Source: Spongilla lacustris
Lineage: Eukaryota; Porifera; Demospongiae; Spongillida; Spongillidae
Assembly (NCBI GenBank): GCA_949361645.1
Contig: OX442432.1
Span: forward strand, 6,150,397-6,214,396
DNA length: 64,000 bases
Direction: 5' to 3'
Translations under genes and position numbers: made by a program
Shown here: one piece after another, positions 1 through 14,000 of the stretch
Position numbering within the stretch: position 1 is the first letter of the stretch
Layout of the letters: every line of letters begins with the position of its first letter
Notes under the pieces: generated by a model
Databases searched by the model: none
The model's input: the letters and a program-made list of their open reading frames with translations, nothing else
What the model was told of the DNA's origin: nothing

Positions 1-570
1 GGCAATACGCGAAGGTCGGGCTACGCCCAACTAGTGGCCATGTTCGTGTGTCACTGAGTTCTTGCAGCAGAAAGGAGCGACGTTTGTGTGGACAATGGCC
101 ACGATCGATTCGTGCTTGTTCGAGCGCGTGCGATGGTGGGAAGCGAATCTGAACGTAACGCTACCTCGTCTTTTAGTGTTTGAGGTGCGTTGTTATTATA
201 TATATATATATATTATATATATAATGTGGGTTTTTTTGTGTACGATGACGCTTTTCTTCGGTGTTTGCGGGGCTACTTTTTGTTACCATGCATTTATAGC
301 TCGTTTCCTCAGATTAGTTCCTATCATAGCCATATTCCTTTCCTGATTATGACAACCAGCATGAGTTTTAATACTATTTAATATACTTTAGCAATACAGG
401 CAACCAATCGGAGGAGGGAAGGATTGTGTGTACCCAATGGCATTCAATTCTAATTATAGCACACTGTTCCTGTGGAAGTGATGTGCAAGTACCTATTCAT
501 TTCTACTAGGTACACAGCAAATAAAAAAGTGTGAAGGTCACCTATAATCACCCGTAGTACGTTTTAAAAA
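1..570. other. No gene recognised
   Basis: Only short open frames are present and none resembles a protein I know. A (TA)n microsatellite lies near 197-224. The stretch could be intron or intergenic DNA of a gene outside the window. Confidence 0.5.
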
Positions 571-1035
571 GGGTGACCATCACACTAAATTTTATCTTCG
601 TGTGATATCACACCCATCGAGTGAATTCACTCCGTTATTTGGTGTGACCTTCACACTAAATTTTATCTTTGGTGTGATATCACACCATCGAGTGAGTTCG
701 TGTGAATTCACCCGGTTATTTGGTGTGACGTTCACCCAGTTTTACTTTGTATTTATAATTGATGACATTGTGGGATAAAAAGTAATTTAGTTACGTATAA
801 ACCAATCATGTCGTGATAGCTTGTGGAGTAAGGTTCGGGGCTGTAGTGCAGAATATCACGGGTTCGAATCCTGACCGGTACATAACCTTTTTCCTTTTTT
901 TTTTTTTTTTTTTTCCCCTTCTGCTTTTTGGGTGAAATCGCCAGCGCTTGGGTGTGACGGTCACACTTGATTTGGTGTGTCTATTGGCGTACTAGGCTCA
1001 CACCAAAGAATAGGGGGCCTTCACACTTTTGTATT
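571..1035. repeat. Palindromic GTGTGA-rich repeat
   Basis: Two to three units of about 70-80 bp start near 572, 642 and 722, each opening with GGTGTGAC and CACACTAAATTTTATCTT. Each carries small perfect palindromes such as GTGTGATATCACAC (600-613 and 672-685) and GTGAATTCAC. A diverged relative, with GGTGTGACGGTCACAC, lies at about 950-970. The two blocks flank the tRNA-like segment at 817-914, so all may belong to one dispersed repeat. No coding potential is seen. Confidence 0.6.
817..914 (+). repeat. tRNA-like segment, possible SINE head
   Basis: A perfect RNA polymerase III B box (GGTTCGAATCC, 861-871) lies 44 bp after an A-box-like TAGCTTGTGGAG (817-828), and a T run covers about 895-914. 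The T arm pairs for about four base pairs, but the acceptor stem does not close, so this is not a functional tRNA. A tRNA-derived SINE or decayed tRNA is the most economical reading. Confidence 0.4.
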
Positions 1036-1808
1036 TGCTGTGTACTCTCTGCCATTTCTATCCCAGCTTCTGCTCTGTACTACGCATGGCTGTCAGGACA
1101 GTCAGAATTGCATCTTAGAAAGGTATTTATTGCAATGTATCTCTTTACATAAAGTCTGTTGCCCTATTAAAGTGGATAGTTGCTGAGAACATGCAGATCG
1201 CGGTATGAGTCCATGCACGGTACAGGTTAGTAAAGACATTAGGATTGCTGAGCCTCAAAGGTGAACAGTGACTCTGGCAAGGGAAATGGAGCAGTGATCA
1301 GTATGATTTACCGTATCCATCTTAAGATATGCAGGTAAGATTGGATGAAGATGAAGACCTTAACATTGTGTACACTATATTGATATTTATAGTGCGGAAC
1401 AGAAGTGCACCCCAGCCTGGCCAGAAAATGCTTTATCCTGTAAGCTGAACCTGCATGGTGATTTGCCTTTTCATTATGATCATCTGTATTGTTTTAGGTT
1501 GTGGTGGAAGGTATTTTAGCACAAACGAAGGAAGTATCTGTCATATGGGTGAAATATGATATCAAGTGCAGTATGGTACATTTTTCTACATGGATGCATT
1601 TGTGTTGATGCTGTATACTGATATGATTTCACAGATTGCTGAAATCCAATACAACAGCCATACGAAACTCGTGCAACCAAATATGCAAAGCAACTGTGAG
1701 AGATTAATAAAGAGGTATATATAAAGACAGTCAATGAATGATACTTGTGCATGTAAATGTACATGTGTGTGTTTTTTTTTTAATGAACTGTATAACTTGG
1801 CTAAGATA
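1036..1808. other. No feature recognised
   Basis: Ordinary AT-rich sequence. The short ORFs have no recognisable domain and no splice structure I can support. Confidence 0.4.
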
Positions 1809-2400
1809 ATCTTGGGGCAAGGAGGTAAGCTATATCTTGGGGCAAGGAGGAAAGATCATGGGCAAGATCTTGGGGCAAGGAGGAAAGATCATGGCCAAGA
1901 TCTTGGGGCAAGGAGGAAAGATCATGGCCAAGATCTTGGGGCAAGGAAGGCAAGATCTTGGGGCAAGGAAGGCAAGATCTTGGGGCAAGGAAGGCAAGAT
2001 CTTGGGGCTAGGAAGGCAAGATCTTGGGGCAAGGAAGGCAAGATCTTGGGGCAAGGAGGAAAGATCATGGCCAAGATCTTGGGGCAAGGAAGGCAAGATC
2101 TTGGGGCAAGGAAGGCAAGATCTTGGGGCAAGGGAGGCAAGGAAGGCAAGATCTTGGGGCAAGGAAGGCAAGATCTTGGGGCTAGGAAGGCAAGATCTTG
2201 GGGCAAGGAAGACAAGATCTTGGGGCAAGGGAGGCAAGATCTTGGGGCAAGGAAGGCAAGATCTTGGGGCAAGGAAGGCAAGATAGCAAGATTATGGCCA
2301 TGATCTTGGCCAAGAGGACAAGGAATTGGCCGCAATAACCTTGGGTGTCTTGACCTTGGCCAGGATCTTGACCAGGACTCTTGGCCAAGATATTTTTGCT
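1809..2400. repeat. 22-bp minisatellite (GATCTTGGGGCAAGGAAGGC)
   Basis: About 20 tandem copies of a roughly 22-bp unit with core AAGATCTTGGGGCAAGGA run from about 1811 to 2290. A second unit type inserts AGGAAAGATCATGGCC. The array decays into TTGGCCAAGA variants up to 2400. It is open in several frames on both strands, as expected for a short repeat without stop codons, so those ORFs are not genes. Confidence 0.9.
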
Positions 2401-3315
2401 GGGTAGGTGCATGTTTACTGTCCTTTTCATGCTAGGAGCCTGTTCTATGGCTTTACCATACACCTGTATACAATTTCTTTACTGCTGCTTCTTGTACTTT
2501 CAAACAGTGTCATTGCGTATGTCTATTGCAAAGAATGTCAAATAAGAGCTCCATTGAAAAGGCAGCACGGGTATATTTTGTTTGAAGCTCTCGTTTTCCA
2601 CCCTTATATAGTTCAGTTATGACTCTGACAGAACTTCTGGACATGACGTCCATTGCGTGTTTCCCATTGTCGTCGTATGTCAAATTTATACAGATGGGTG
2701 TGGCAACGTGCATTTTCATTAGTTACATGGTCCCGAGTAACCGTGTCGTTCTCTCACCAGAAAATAAGCCCCAGCATGTACTAAACGCAAAGGTGAAGTA
2801 CAATGATCGCTCTTTGAGTAGGAGAAGTTTTTAAAACCATCTGCCGGGCGGGTTTCGAGAAAAATCGGTTGCCGCCTGAGCACTTAATGATAACATTAAA
2901 AGGCGTGCCTTCAATAGTCACATGCGCGGCAATTATGGGCCAAAGAAGAGCGTACTTTAACTGTGCGTATCATTCTTTTTAAGTACGAAATTGGTTGTGG
3001 AATAGCTCAAAAGCATAATGGTTGTGCATATTGAATTGGTAGTGGCAAGCAGCGCCACTGAACGTAAACCACAAAATAATTAGCTTCTCTAGGATCCCAA
3101 AATACCGTAATGTTCGAATGTGTTCTAATTAGCAACCTAATGTCCAGCCGTGAATGACTATAGAAGAAGATACTTAATAACTAACGTTATGTAACGTTCA
3201 ATGGTTTGTCTGACGCTAAAAGCGTATATTTCTTGGTTTTCATGTTTTCGTGCGAGAGTGGAAACGAACAAAAAAACGAAAATGGGCTGAAAATACGGTA
3301 TGTGCGTCCAGTTAT
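2401..3315. other. No feature recognised
   Basis: Two short overlapping open frames (about 2407-2834) show no domain. The rest is AT-rich and non-repetitive. I see nothing to annotate. Confidence 0.4.
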
Positions 3316-3523
3316 TCACTAGGCCTGTCGAAAAAATTCCGGTGGAATTTCGGCATTTTTAGGCACTTTCTAATTGAGCAAACTGCCAGCATTTAGACAC
3401 TGGAATACTACCAAATAAGGCTATGTATCGATAACGCCGCCACATTTAGTGCGCACGTGCTGAAGAGAATGCATATTCCCAAAGTACTTATTCCGTTGCA
3501 CAGGTAGCTATACCGGTTTTGCG

Positions 3524-3591
3524 TAGTCTGACGTAGCCACACCCTCGCGCTTTGCGGAGGCGCGAGCCGAGGGTATGGCTGCGTCAGACTA
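3524..3591. mobile_element. 68-bp hairpin MITE with 9-bp target duplication
   Basis: The element starts TAGTCTGACGTAGCCACACC and ends with the near-complement GTATGGCTGCGTCAGACTA, so it folds into one long hairpin. The 9-mer GGTTTTGCG lies directly on both sides (3515-3523 and 3592-3600), a perfect target-site duplication. A 9-bp duplication is typical of Mutator-like elements, but 68 bp carries no transposase, so the superfamily is inferred. Confidence 0.8.
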
Positions 3592-3933
3592 GGTTTTGCG
3601 CCATCATATATTTTGGTGTTAAGTTGTCCCCACTTAATGTGTGACAACTGCTTTGCTGGTTGGCAAGTTTTAGTAACTAAAAAACGAAAGACTACACTTC
3701 AAAACATGTCTAAATCAGGGGCGGATCCAGGAATTCCGGAAGGGGGGGTCTAAGATTAAATTCATGAAGGGGGAGGGTACGGGAGGGGGCGCTGGGGCGG
3801 ACCCCCAGCCGCTTTTTTAGTTTTCCATTTATTTAGCATGAAAATTAAAGCACTTTTCATAATGATACGGTACCAAAACAACTTAATTTGATAGCATCAA
3901 GTGCAACCTAATTTAAGCACACAACTTGATACG

Positions 3934-4848
3934 CTATTCTGAAAAAGGATTACTTAATAAAAGCCTGCGTGGATGACGACGAGAAAACTCTTCAACCACC
4001 GCATCTGGATTCAGCTCTATATATCTATGAATAAGCATCAATGCCAAACCGTTTAATCTTTCATTACCCATCGTGCTTCGAAGTGACGTCTTCAGAAGTT
4101 TTATAGCATGCTGATTGACCTCTCACACTCACAACTAGTTACTAGCAGAGTAGCCGATATGACAAGGAGTACGTAAATGTAATCCTTGTCAACAAAAATA
4201 AGAGTCTTTGTAGTCGTATCTAGCTCTTTTGCTTTGATGGATTCACTTTTCCATTTCATTCGCCATAAATCCAGCTCAGTATGTAATGCCTTAGCTGATG
4301 GAAGGTCATCTTTATATAGCTGTAAAACATCGACTTGGCTTAAGCTGAACAGAGGAGCTGACCAATTCAGAAGGCAGAATTTGTACTAATTCTACAATAA
4401 TGCCTGCTGTTCCTTCTTCAAAACGATTGTCCAGTTCAGTAATTAAATGGTCCAGGATTGGAATAGTTAATGTTCGTTGGTAATACTGGCTAGCATTAGC
4501 CGCAGGTGTATTTGACCGATGGAGTTGGTAGCTTGCAATTCGAGGATAAGACTCTTCAATTCCAACACTGTGAGCCAGTGCAACTGCATCTGAATAAACA
4601 ATTTCGTGAAACTTTTCACTACCACATCGAGCTTCCTTAAGTGCAGCCTTAACCATTGATATATCGTGGTAGGCATGAACAAAATCAATAGAAATGAAAT
4701 ACACATGCACATATATATACAGTCGAGTGTTTAATATTATATACTTGTCAGACAGTACTTTAGTTTGATTATATCTACCTGTTTCCTGAGAAAAAGGACC
4801 TGAGATCCATTGCATTGACACGCTTACATCCTGTAGCACAGCTCGCAC
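3934..4848 (-). pseudogene. hAT transposase remnant (ZMYM1/THAP0-like, C-terminal half)
   Basis: Read on the minus strand, one open frame (4848-4312) contains YPRIASYQLHRSNTPAANAS followed by YYQRTLTIPILDHLITELD, the pattern of the hAT subgroup related to ZMYM1 and the 52-kDa repressor of PKR inhibitor. Further on, VTSCECERS appears in one frame, and LRSTMGNERLNGLALMLIHR with NPDAVVEEF and HPRR in another, ending at a TAG at 3934-3936. Together these form the hAT C-terminal dimerisation domain. At least two frame breaks (one between CERSIS and LRST) and a stop at 4312 show the gene is dead as it stands. The N-terminal half and any zinc finger are missing, possibly displaced by the satellite on its 5' side. 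Confidence 0.85.
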
Positions 4849-5041
4849 CTTACGATCGCTTCATTTCGCGGTAAGACTCAATTAACCACCCCGTTGAAGT
4901 TAGCCGCACATTCCTCAGCCGCACATTAAAACATGAATAAATGTAACATTCCCCACGCGGCGGGCGTCAGTAGCGCGCGCTTAATAGATCACTTAAGGGC
5001 GAACGTAAACAAAACATGGTGCAGTGTTGTATAAATTTGCT

Positions 5042-8000
5042 GTGAGCTGTTCCATATAGTCACACGGTAAATCTGCACCTGTGCCACGTAGCGACCCTAC
5101 ACCACGCTTGGATCTGGAACACTGTACCAACTGCCGGGGGTGTGACCACTGCAAATACTACTCGTACTTACGGACTATGGAGATGGATGCCATTCTTGTG
5201 AGTTACAAAGCACATCCAGTCAACCTGTGAGTCGTTTCATGTACCCACAGGGTAGGAGTGTACATGTGCCAACTGGGAACCCAACACCACGCGTGGATCC
5301 TGAACACTGGACCTGTTGGGGGTGTGACCACGGTTAATAAGTATTCAAGAGCTTGAAGATGGATGCCATCCTTGTGAGTTACAAAGCACATCCAGTCAAC
5401 CTGTGAGTAGTTTCATGTACCCACAGGGTAGGAGTGTACATGTGCCAACTGGGAACCCAACACCACGCGCGGATCCTGAACACTGAACCTGTTGGGGGTG
5501 TGACCACGGTTAATAAGTATTCAAGAGCTTGGAAATGGATGCCATCCTTGTGAGTTACAAAGCACATCCAGTCAACCTGTGAGTAGTTTCATGTACCCAC
5601 AGGGTAGGAGTGTACATGTGCCAACTGGGAAACCAACACCACACGTGGATCCTGAACACTGAACCTGTTGGGGGTGTGACCACGGTTAATAAGTATTCAA
5701 GAGCTTGGAGATGGATGCCATCCTTGTGAGTTACAAAGCACATCCAGTCAACCTGTGAGTAGTTTCATGTACCCACAGGGTAGGAGTGTACATGTGCCAA
5801 CTGGGAACCCAACACCATGCACTGATCCTGAACACTGGACCTGCTGGGGGTGTGACCACGGTTAATAAGTATTCAAGAGCCTTGAGATAGATGCCATTGC
5901 TGTGAGTTACAAAGCACATCCAGTCTATCTGTGAGTAGTTTCATGTACCCACAGGGTAGGAGTGTACATGTGCCAACTGGGAACCCAACACCACGCGTGG
6001 ATCCTGAACACTGGACCGGCTGGGGATGTGACAAAGTTGCACGTAATAGATAATTTTAAGATCTTGGAGATGGATGCCATTCGTGTGAGTTACAAAGCAC
6101 ATCCAGTCAACCTGTGAGTAGTTTCATGTACCCACAGGGTAGGAGTGTACATGTGCCAACTGGGAACCCAATACCACGCGCGGATCCTGGACCAGCTGGG
6201 GGTGTGTCCATGGCTAATAAGTATTCAAGAGCTTGGAGATGGATGCCATCCTTGTGAGTTACAATGCACATCCAGTCAACCTGTGAGTAGTTTCATGTAC
6301 CCACAGGGTAGGAGTGTACATGTGCCAACTGGGAACCCAACACCACGCGTGGATCCTGAACACTGGACCGGCTGGGGATGTGACAAAGTTGCACGTCATA
6401 GATAATTTTAAGATCTTGGAGATGGATGCCATTCTTGTGAGTTACAAAGCACATCCAGTCTATCTGTGAGTAATTTCATGTACCCACAGGGTAGGAGTGT
6501 ACATGTGCCAACTGGGAACCCAACACCACGCGTGGATCCTGAACACTGGACCGGCTGGGGATGTGACAAAGTTGCACGTAATAGATAATTTTAAGATCTT
6601 GGAGATGGATGCCATTTTTGTGAGTTACAAAGCACATCCAGTCAACCTGTGAGTAGTTTCATGTACCCACAGGGTAGGAGTGTACATGTGCCAATTGGGA
6701 ACCCAACACCACGCGCGGATCCTGAACACTGAACCTGTTGGGGGTGTGACCACGGTTAATAAGTATTCAAGAGCTTGGAGATGAATGCCATCCTTGTGAG
6801 TTACAAAGCACATCCAGTCAACCTGTGAGTAGTTTCATGTACCCACAGGGTAGGAGTGTACATGTGCCAACTGGGAACCCAACACCACACGCGGATCCTG
6901 AACCCTGGACCTGCTGGGGATGTGACAAAGCAGCATGTAGTAGTTAATTTTAAGAGCTTAGAGATGGATGCCATTCCTGTGAGTTACAAAGCACATCCAG
7001 TCAACCTGTGAGTAGTTTCATGTACCCACAGGGTAGGAGTGTACATGTGCCAACTGGGAACCCAACACCACGCGCGGATCCTGGACCAGCTGGGGGTGTG
7101 TCCATGGCTAATATGTATTCTAGAGCTTGGAGATGGATGCCATCCTTGTGAGTTACAATGCACATCCAGTCAACCTGTGAGTAGTTTCATGTACCCACAG
7201 GGTAGGAGTGTACATGTGCCAACTGGGAACCCAACACCACGCGTGGATCCTGAACACTGGACCGGCTGGGGATGTGACAAAGTTGCACGTAATAGATAAT
7301 TTTAAGATCTTGGAGATGGATGCCATTCTTGTGAGTTACAAAGCACATCCAGTCAACCTGTGAGTAGTTTCTTGTACCCACAGGGTAGGAGTGTACATGT
7401 GCCAACTGGGAACCCAACACCACGCACTGATCCTGAACACTGGGCCTGCTGGGGGTGTGACCACGGTTAATAAGTATTCAAGAGCCTTGAGATAGATGCC
7501 ATTGCTGTGAGTTACAAAGCACATCCAGTCTATCTGTGAGTAGTTTCATGTACCCACAGGGTAGGAGTGTACATATGCCAACTGGGAACCCAACACCACG
7601 CGTGGATCCTGAACACTGGACCTGCTGGGGGTGTGACCACAGTTAATAAGTATTCAAGAGCTTGGAGATGGATGCCATCCTTGTGAGTTACAATGCACAT
7701 CCAGTCAACCTGTGAGTAGTTTCATGTACCCACTGGGTAGGAGTGTACATGTGCCAACTGGGAACCCAACACCACGCGCGGATCCTGGACCAGCTGGGGG
7801 TGTGTCCATGGCTAATAAGTATTCAAGAGCTTGGAGATGGATGCCATCCTTGTGAGTTACAATGCACATCCAGTCAACCTGTGAGTAGTTTCATGTACCC
7901 ACAGGGTAGGAGTGTACATGTGCCAACTGGGAACCCAACACCACGCGTGGATCTTGGACCAGCTGGGGGTGTGTCCATGGCTAATAAGTATTCTAGAGCT

Positions 8001-11000
8001 TGGAGATGGATGCCATCCTTGTGAGTTACAATGCACATCCAGTCTATCTGTGAGTAGTTTCATGTACCCACAGGGTAGGAGTGTACATGTGCCAACTGGG
8101 AACCCAACACCATGTGTGGATCCTGAACACTAGTCCGGCTGGGGGTGTGACCACAGCTGCATGTAATAGATATTTTTAGAGCTTGGAGATGGATGCCATT
8201 CTTGTGAGTTACAAAGCACATCCAGTCTATCTGTGAGTAGTTTCATGTACCCACAGGGTAGGAGTGTACATGTGCCAACTGGGAACCCAACACCACGCGC
8301 GGATCCTGAACACTGAACCTGTTGGGGGTGTGACCACGGTTAATAAGTATTCAAGAGCTTGGAGATGGATGCCATCCTTGTGAGTTAATAAGCACATCCA
8401 GTCTATCTGTGAGTAGTTTCATGTACCCACAGGGTAGGAGTGTGCATGTGCCAACTGGGAACCCAACACCACGCGCGGATCCTGAACACTGGACCGGCTG
8501 GGGATGTGACAAAGTTGCACGTAATAGATAATTTTAAGATCTTGGAGATGGATGCCATTCTTGTGAGTTACAAAGCACATCCAGTCAACCTGTGAGTAGT
8601 TTCATGTACCCACAGGGTAGGAGTGTACATGTGCCAACTGGGAACCCAACACCACGCGTGGATCCTGGACCAGCTGGGGGTGTGTCCATGGCTAATAAGT
8701 ATTCTAGAGCTTGGAGATGGATGCCATCCTTGTGAGTTACAATGCACATCCAGTCAACCTGTGAGTAGTTTCATGTACCCACAGGGTAGGAGTGTACATG
8801 TGCCAACTGGGAACCCAACACCACGCGCGGATCCTGGACCAGCTGGGGGTGTGTCCATGGCTAATAAGTATTCAAGAGCTTGGAGATGGATGCCATCCTT
8901 GTGAGTTACAAAGCACATCCAGTCAACCTGTGAGTAGTTTCATGTACCCACAGGGTAGGAGTGTCCATGTGCCAACTGGGAACCCAACACCACGCGTGGA
9001 TCCAGAACACTAGTCCGGCTGGGGGTGTGACCACAGCTGCATGTAATCGATATTTTAAGATCTTGGAGATGGATGCCATTCTTGTGAGTTACAATGCACA
9101 TCCAGTCTATCTGTGAGTAGTTTCATGTACCCACAAGGTAGGAGTGTACATGAGCCAACTGGGAACCCAACACCACGCGCGGATCCTGAACACTGAACCT
9201 TTTGGGGGTGTGACCACGGTTAATAAGTATTCAAGAGCTTGGAGATGGATGCCATCCTTGTGAGTTACAAAGCACATCCAGTCAACCTGTGAGTAGTTTC
9301 ATGTACCCACAGGGTAGGAGTGTCCATGTGCCAACTGGGAACCCAACACCACGCGTGGATCCAGAACACTAGTCCGGCTGGGGGTGTGACCACAGCTGCA
9401 TGTAATCGATATTTTAAGATCTTGGAGATGGATGCCATTCTTGTGAGTTACAATGCACATCCAGTCTATCTGTGAGTAGTTTCATGTACCCACAAGGTAG
9501 GAGTGTACATGAGCCAACTGGGAACCCAACACCACGCGCGGATCCTGAACACTGAACCTTTTGGGGGTGTGACCACGGTTAATAAGTATTCAAGAGCTTG
9601 GAGATGGATGCCATCCTTGTGAGTTAATAAGCACATCCAGTCTATCTGTGAGTAGTTTCAAGTACCCACAGGGTAGGAGTGTGCATGTGCCAACTGGGAA
9701 CCCAACACCACGCGCGGATCCTGAACACTGGACCAGCTGGGAATGTGACAAAGTTGCACGTAATAGATAATTTTAAGATCTTGGAGATGGATGCCATTCT
9801 TGTGAGTTACAAAGCACATCCAGTCAACCTGTGAGTAGTTTCATGTACCCACAGGGTAGGAGTGTACATGTGCCAACTGGGAACCCAACACCACGCGCGG
9901 ATCCTGAACACTGAACCTGTTGGGGGTGTGACCACGGTTAATAAGTATTCAAGAGCTTGGAGATGTATGCCATCCTTGTGAGTTAATAAGCACATCCAGT
10001 CTATCTGTGAGTAGTTTCATGTACCCACAGGGTAGGAGTGTGCATGTGCCAACTGGGAACCCAACACCACGCGCAGATCCTGAACACTGGACCGGCTGGG
10101 GATGTGACAAAGTTGCACGTAATAGATAATTTTAAGATCTTGGAGATGGATGCCATTCTTGTGAGTTACAAAGCACATCCAGTCTATCTATGAGTAGTTT
10201 CATGTACCCACAGGGTAGGAGTGTACATGTGCCAACTGGGAACCCAACACCACACGCGGATCCTGAACCCTGGACCTGCTGGGGATGTGACAAAGCAGCA
10301 TGTAGTAGTTAATTTTAAGAGCTTAGAGATGGATGCCATTCCTGTGAGTTACAAAGCACATCCAGTCAACCTGTGAGTAGTTTCATGTACCCACAGGGTA
10401 GGAGTGTACATGTGCCAACTGGGAACCCAACACCACGCGCGGATCCTGGACCAGCTGGGGGTGTGTCCATGGCTAATATGTATTCTAGAGCTTGGAGATG
10501 GATGCCATCCTTGTGAGTTACAATGCACATCCAGTCAACCTGTGAGTAGTTTCATGTACCCACAGGGTAGGAGTGTACATGTGCCAACTGGGAACCCAAC
10601 ACCACGCGTGGATCCTGAACACTGGACCGGCTGGGGATGTGACAAAGTTGCACGTAATAGATAATTTTAAGATCTTGGAGATGGATGCCATTCTTGTGAG
10701 TTACAAAGCACATCCAGTCAACCTGTGAGTAGTTTCTTGTACCCACAGGGTAGGAGTGTACATGTGCCAACTGGGAACCCAACACCACGCACTGATCCTG
10801 AACACTGGGCCTGCTGGGGGTGTGACCACGGTTAATAAGTATTCAAGAGCCTTGAGATAGATGCCATTGCTGTGAGTTACAAAGCACATCCAGTCTATCT
10901 GTGAGTAGTTTCATGTACCCACAGGGTAGGAGTGTACATATGCCAACTGGGAACCCAACACCACGCGTGGATCCTGAACACTGGACCTGCTGGGGGTGTG

Positions 11001-14000
11001 ACCACAGTTAATAAGTATTCAAGAGCTTGGAGATGGATGCCATCCTTGTGAGTTACAATGCACATCCAGTCAACCTGTGAGTAGTTTCATGTACCCACAG
11101 GGTAGGAGTGTACATGTGCCAACTGGGAACCCAACACCACGCGTGGATCCTGAACACTGGACCGGCTGGGGATGTGACAAAGTTGCACGTAATAGATAAT
11201 TTTAAGATCTTGGAGATGGATGCCATTCTTGTGAGTTACAAAGCACATCCAGTCAACCTGTGAGTAGTTTCTTGTACCCACAGGGTAGGAGTGTACATGT
11301 GCCAACTGGGAACCCAACACCACGCACTGATCCTGAACACTGGGCCTGCTGGGGGTGTGACCACGGTTAATAAGTATTCAAGAGCCTTGAGATAGATGCC
11401 ATTGCTGTGAGTTACAAAGCACATCCAGTCTATCTGTGAGTAGTTTCATGTACCCACAGGGTAGGAGTGTACATATGCCAACTGGGAACCCAACACCACG
11501 CGTGGATCCTGAACACTGGACCTGCTGGGGGTGTGACCACAGTTAATAAGTATTCAAGAGCTTGGAGATGGATGCCATCCTTGTGAGTTACAATGCACAT
11601 CCAGTCAACCTGTGAGTAGTTTCATGTACCCACTGGGTAGGAGTGTACATGTGCCAACTGGGAACCCAACACCACGCGCGGATCCTGGACCAGCTGGGGG
11701 TGTGTCCATGGCTAATAAGTATTCAAGAGCTTGGAGATGGATGCCATCCTTGTGAGTTACAATGCACATCCAGTCAACCTGTGAGTAGTTTCATGTACCC
11801 ACAGGGTAGGAGTGTACATGTGCCAACTGGGAACCCAACACCACGCGTGGATCTTGGACCAGCTGGGGGTGTGTCCATGGCTAATAAGTATTCTAGAGCT
11901 TGGAGATGGATGCCATCCTTGTGAGTTACAATGCACATCCAGTCTATCTGTGAGTAGTTTCATGTACCCACAGGGTAGGAGTGTACATGTGCCAACTGGG
12001 AACCCAACACCATGTGTGGATCCTGAACACTAGTCCGGCTGGGGGTGTGACCACAGCTGCATGTAATAGATATTTTTAGAGCTTGGAGATGGATGCCATT
12101 CTTGTGAGTTACAAAGCACATCCAGTCTATCTGTGAGTAGTTTCATGTACCCACAGGGTAGGAGTGTACATGTGCCAACTGGGAACCCAACACCACGCGC
12201 GGATCCTGAACACTGAACCTGTTGGGGGTGTGACCACGGTTAATAAGTATTCAAGAGCTTGGAGATGGATGCCATCCTTGTGAGTTAATAAGCACATCCA
12301 GTCTATCTGTGAGTAGTTTCATGTACCCACAGGGTAGGAGTGTGCATGTGCCAACTGGGAACCCAACACCACGCGCGGATCCTGAACACTGGACCGGCTG
12401 GGGATGTGACAAAGTTGCACGTAATAGATAATTTTAAGATCTTGGAGATGGATGCCATTCTTGTGAGTTACAAAGCACATCCAGTCAACCTGTGAGTAGT
12501 TTCATGTACCCACAGGGTAGGAGTGTACATGTGCCAACTGGGAACCCAACACCACGCGTGGATCCTGGACCAGCTGGGGGTGTGTCCATGGCTAATAAGT
12601 ATTCTAGAGCTTGGAGATGGATGCCATCCTTGTGAGTTACAATGCACATCCAGTCAACCTGTGAGTAGTTTCATGTACCCACAGGGTAGGAGTGTACATG
12701 TGCCAACTGGGAACCCAACACCACGCGCGGATCCTGGACCAGCTGGGGGTGTGTCCATGGCTAATAAGTATTCAAGAGCTTGGAGATGGATGCCATCCTT
12801 GTGAGTTACAAAGCACATCCAGTCAACCTGTGAGTAGTTTCATGTACCCACAGGGTAGGAGTGTCCATGTGCCAACTGGGAACCCAACACCACGCGTGGA
12901 TCCAGAACACTAGTCCGGCTGGGGGTGTGACCACAGCTGCATGTAATCGATATTTTAAGATCTTGGAGATGGATGCCATTCTTGTGAGTTACAATGCACA
13001 TCCAGTCTATCTGTGAGTAGTTTCATGTACCCACAAGGTAGGAGTGTACATGAGCCAACTGGGAACCCAACACCACGCGCGGATCCTGAACACTGAACCT
13101 TTTGGGGGTGTGACCACGGTTAATAAGTATTCAAGAGCTTGGAGATGGATGCCATCCTTGTGAGTTACAAAGCACATCCAGTCAACCTGTGAGTAGTTTC
13201 ATGTACCCACAGGGTAGGAGTGTCCATGTGCCAACTGGGAACCCAACACCACGCGTGGATCCAGAACACTAGTCCGGCTGGGGGTGTGACCACAGCTGCA
13301 TGTAATCGATATTTTAAGATCTTGGAGATGGATGCCATTCTTGTGAGTTACAATGCACATCCAGTCTATCTGTGAGTAGTTTCATGTACCCACAAGGTAG
13401 GAGTGTACATGAGCCAACTGGGAACCCAACACCACGCGCGGATCCTGAACACTGAACCTTTTGGGGGTGTGACCACGGTTAATAAGTATTCAAGAGCTTG
13501 GAGATGGATGCCATCCTTGTGAGTTAATAAGCACATCCAGTCTATCTGTGAGTAGTTTCAAGTACCCACAGGGTAGGAGTGTGCATGTGCCAACTGGGAA
13601 CCCAACACCACGCGCGGATCCTGAACACTGGACCAGCTGGGAATGTGACAAAGTTGCACGTAATAGATAATTTTAAGATCTTGGAGATGGATGCCATTCT
13701 TGTGAGTTACAAAGCACATCCAGTCAACCTGTGAGTAGTTTCATGTACCCACAGGGTAGGAGTGTACATGTGCCAACTGGGAACCCAACACCACGCGCGG
13801 ATCCTGAACACTGAACCTGTTGGGGGTGTGACCACGGTTAATAAGTATTCAAGAGCTTGGAGATGTATGCCATCCTTGTGAGTTAATAAGCACATCCAGT
13901 CTATCTGTGAGTAGTTTCATGTACCCACAGGGTAGGAGTGTGCATGTGCCAACTGGGAACCCAACACCACGCGCAGATCCTGAACACTGGACCGGCTGGG

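Noticed and set aside
817..890. Functional tRNA gene
   Set aside because: B box is perfect but the acceptor stem does not pair and no anticodon arm can be drawn.
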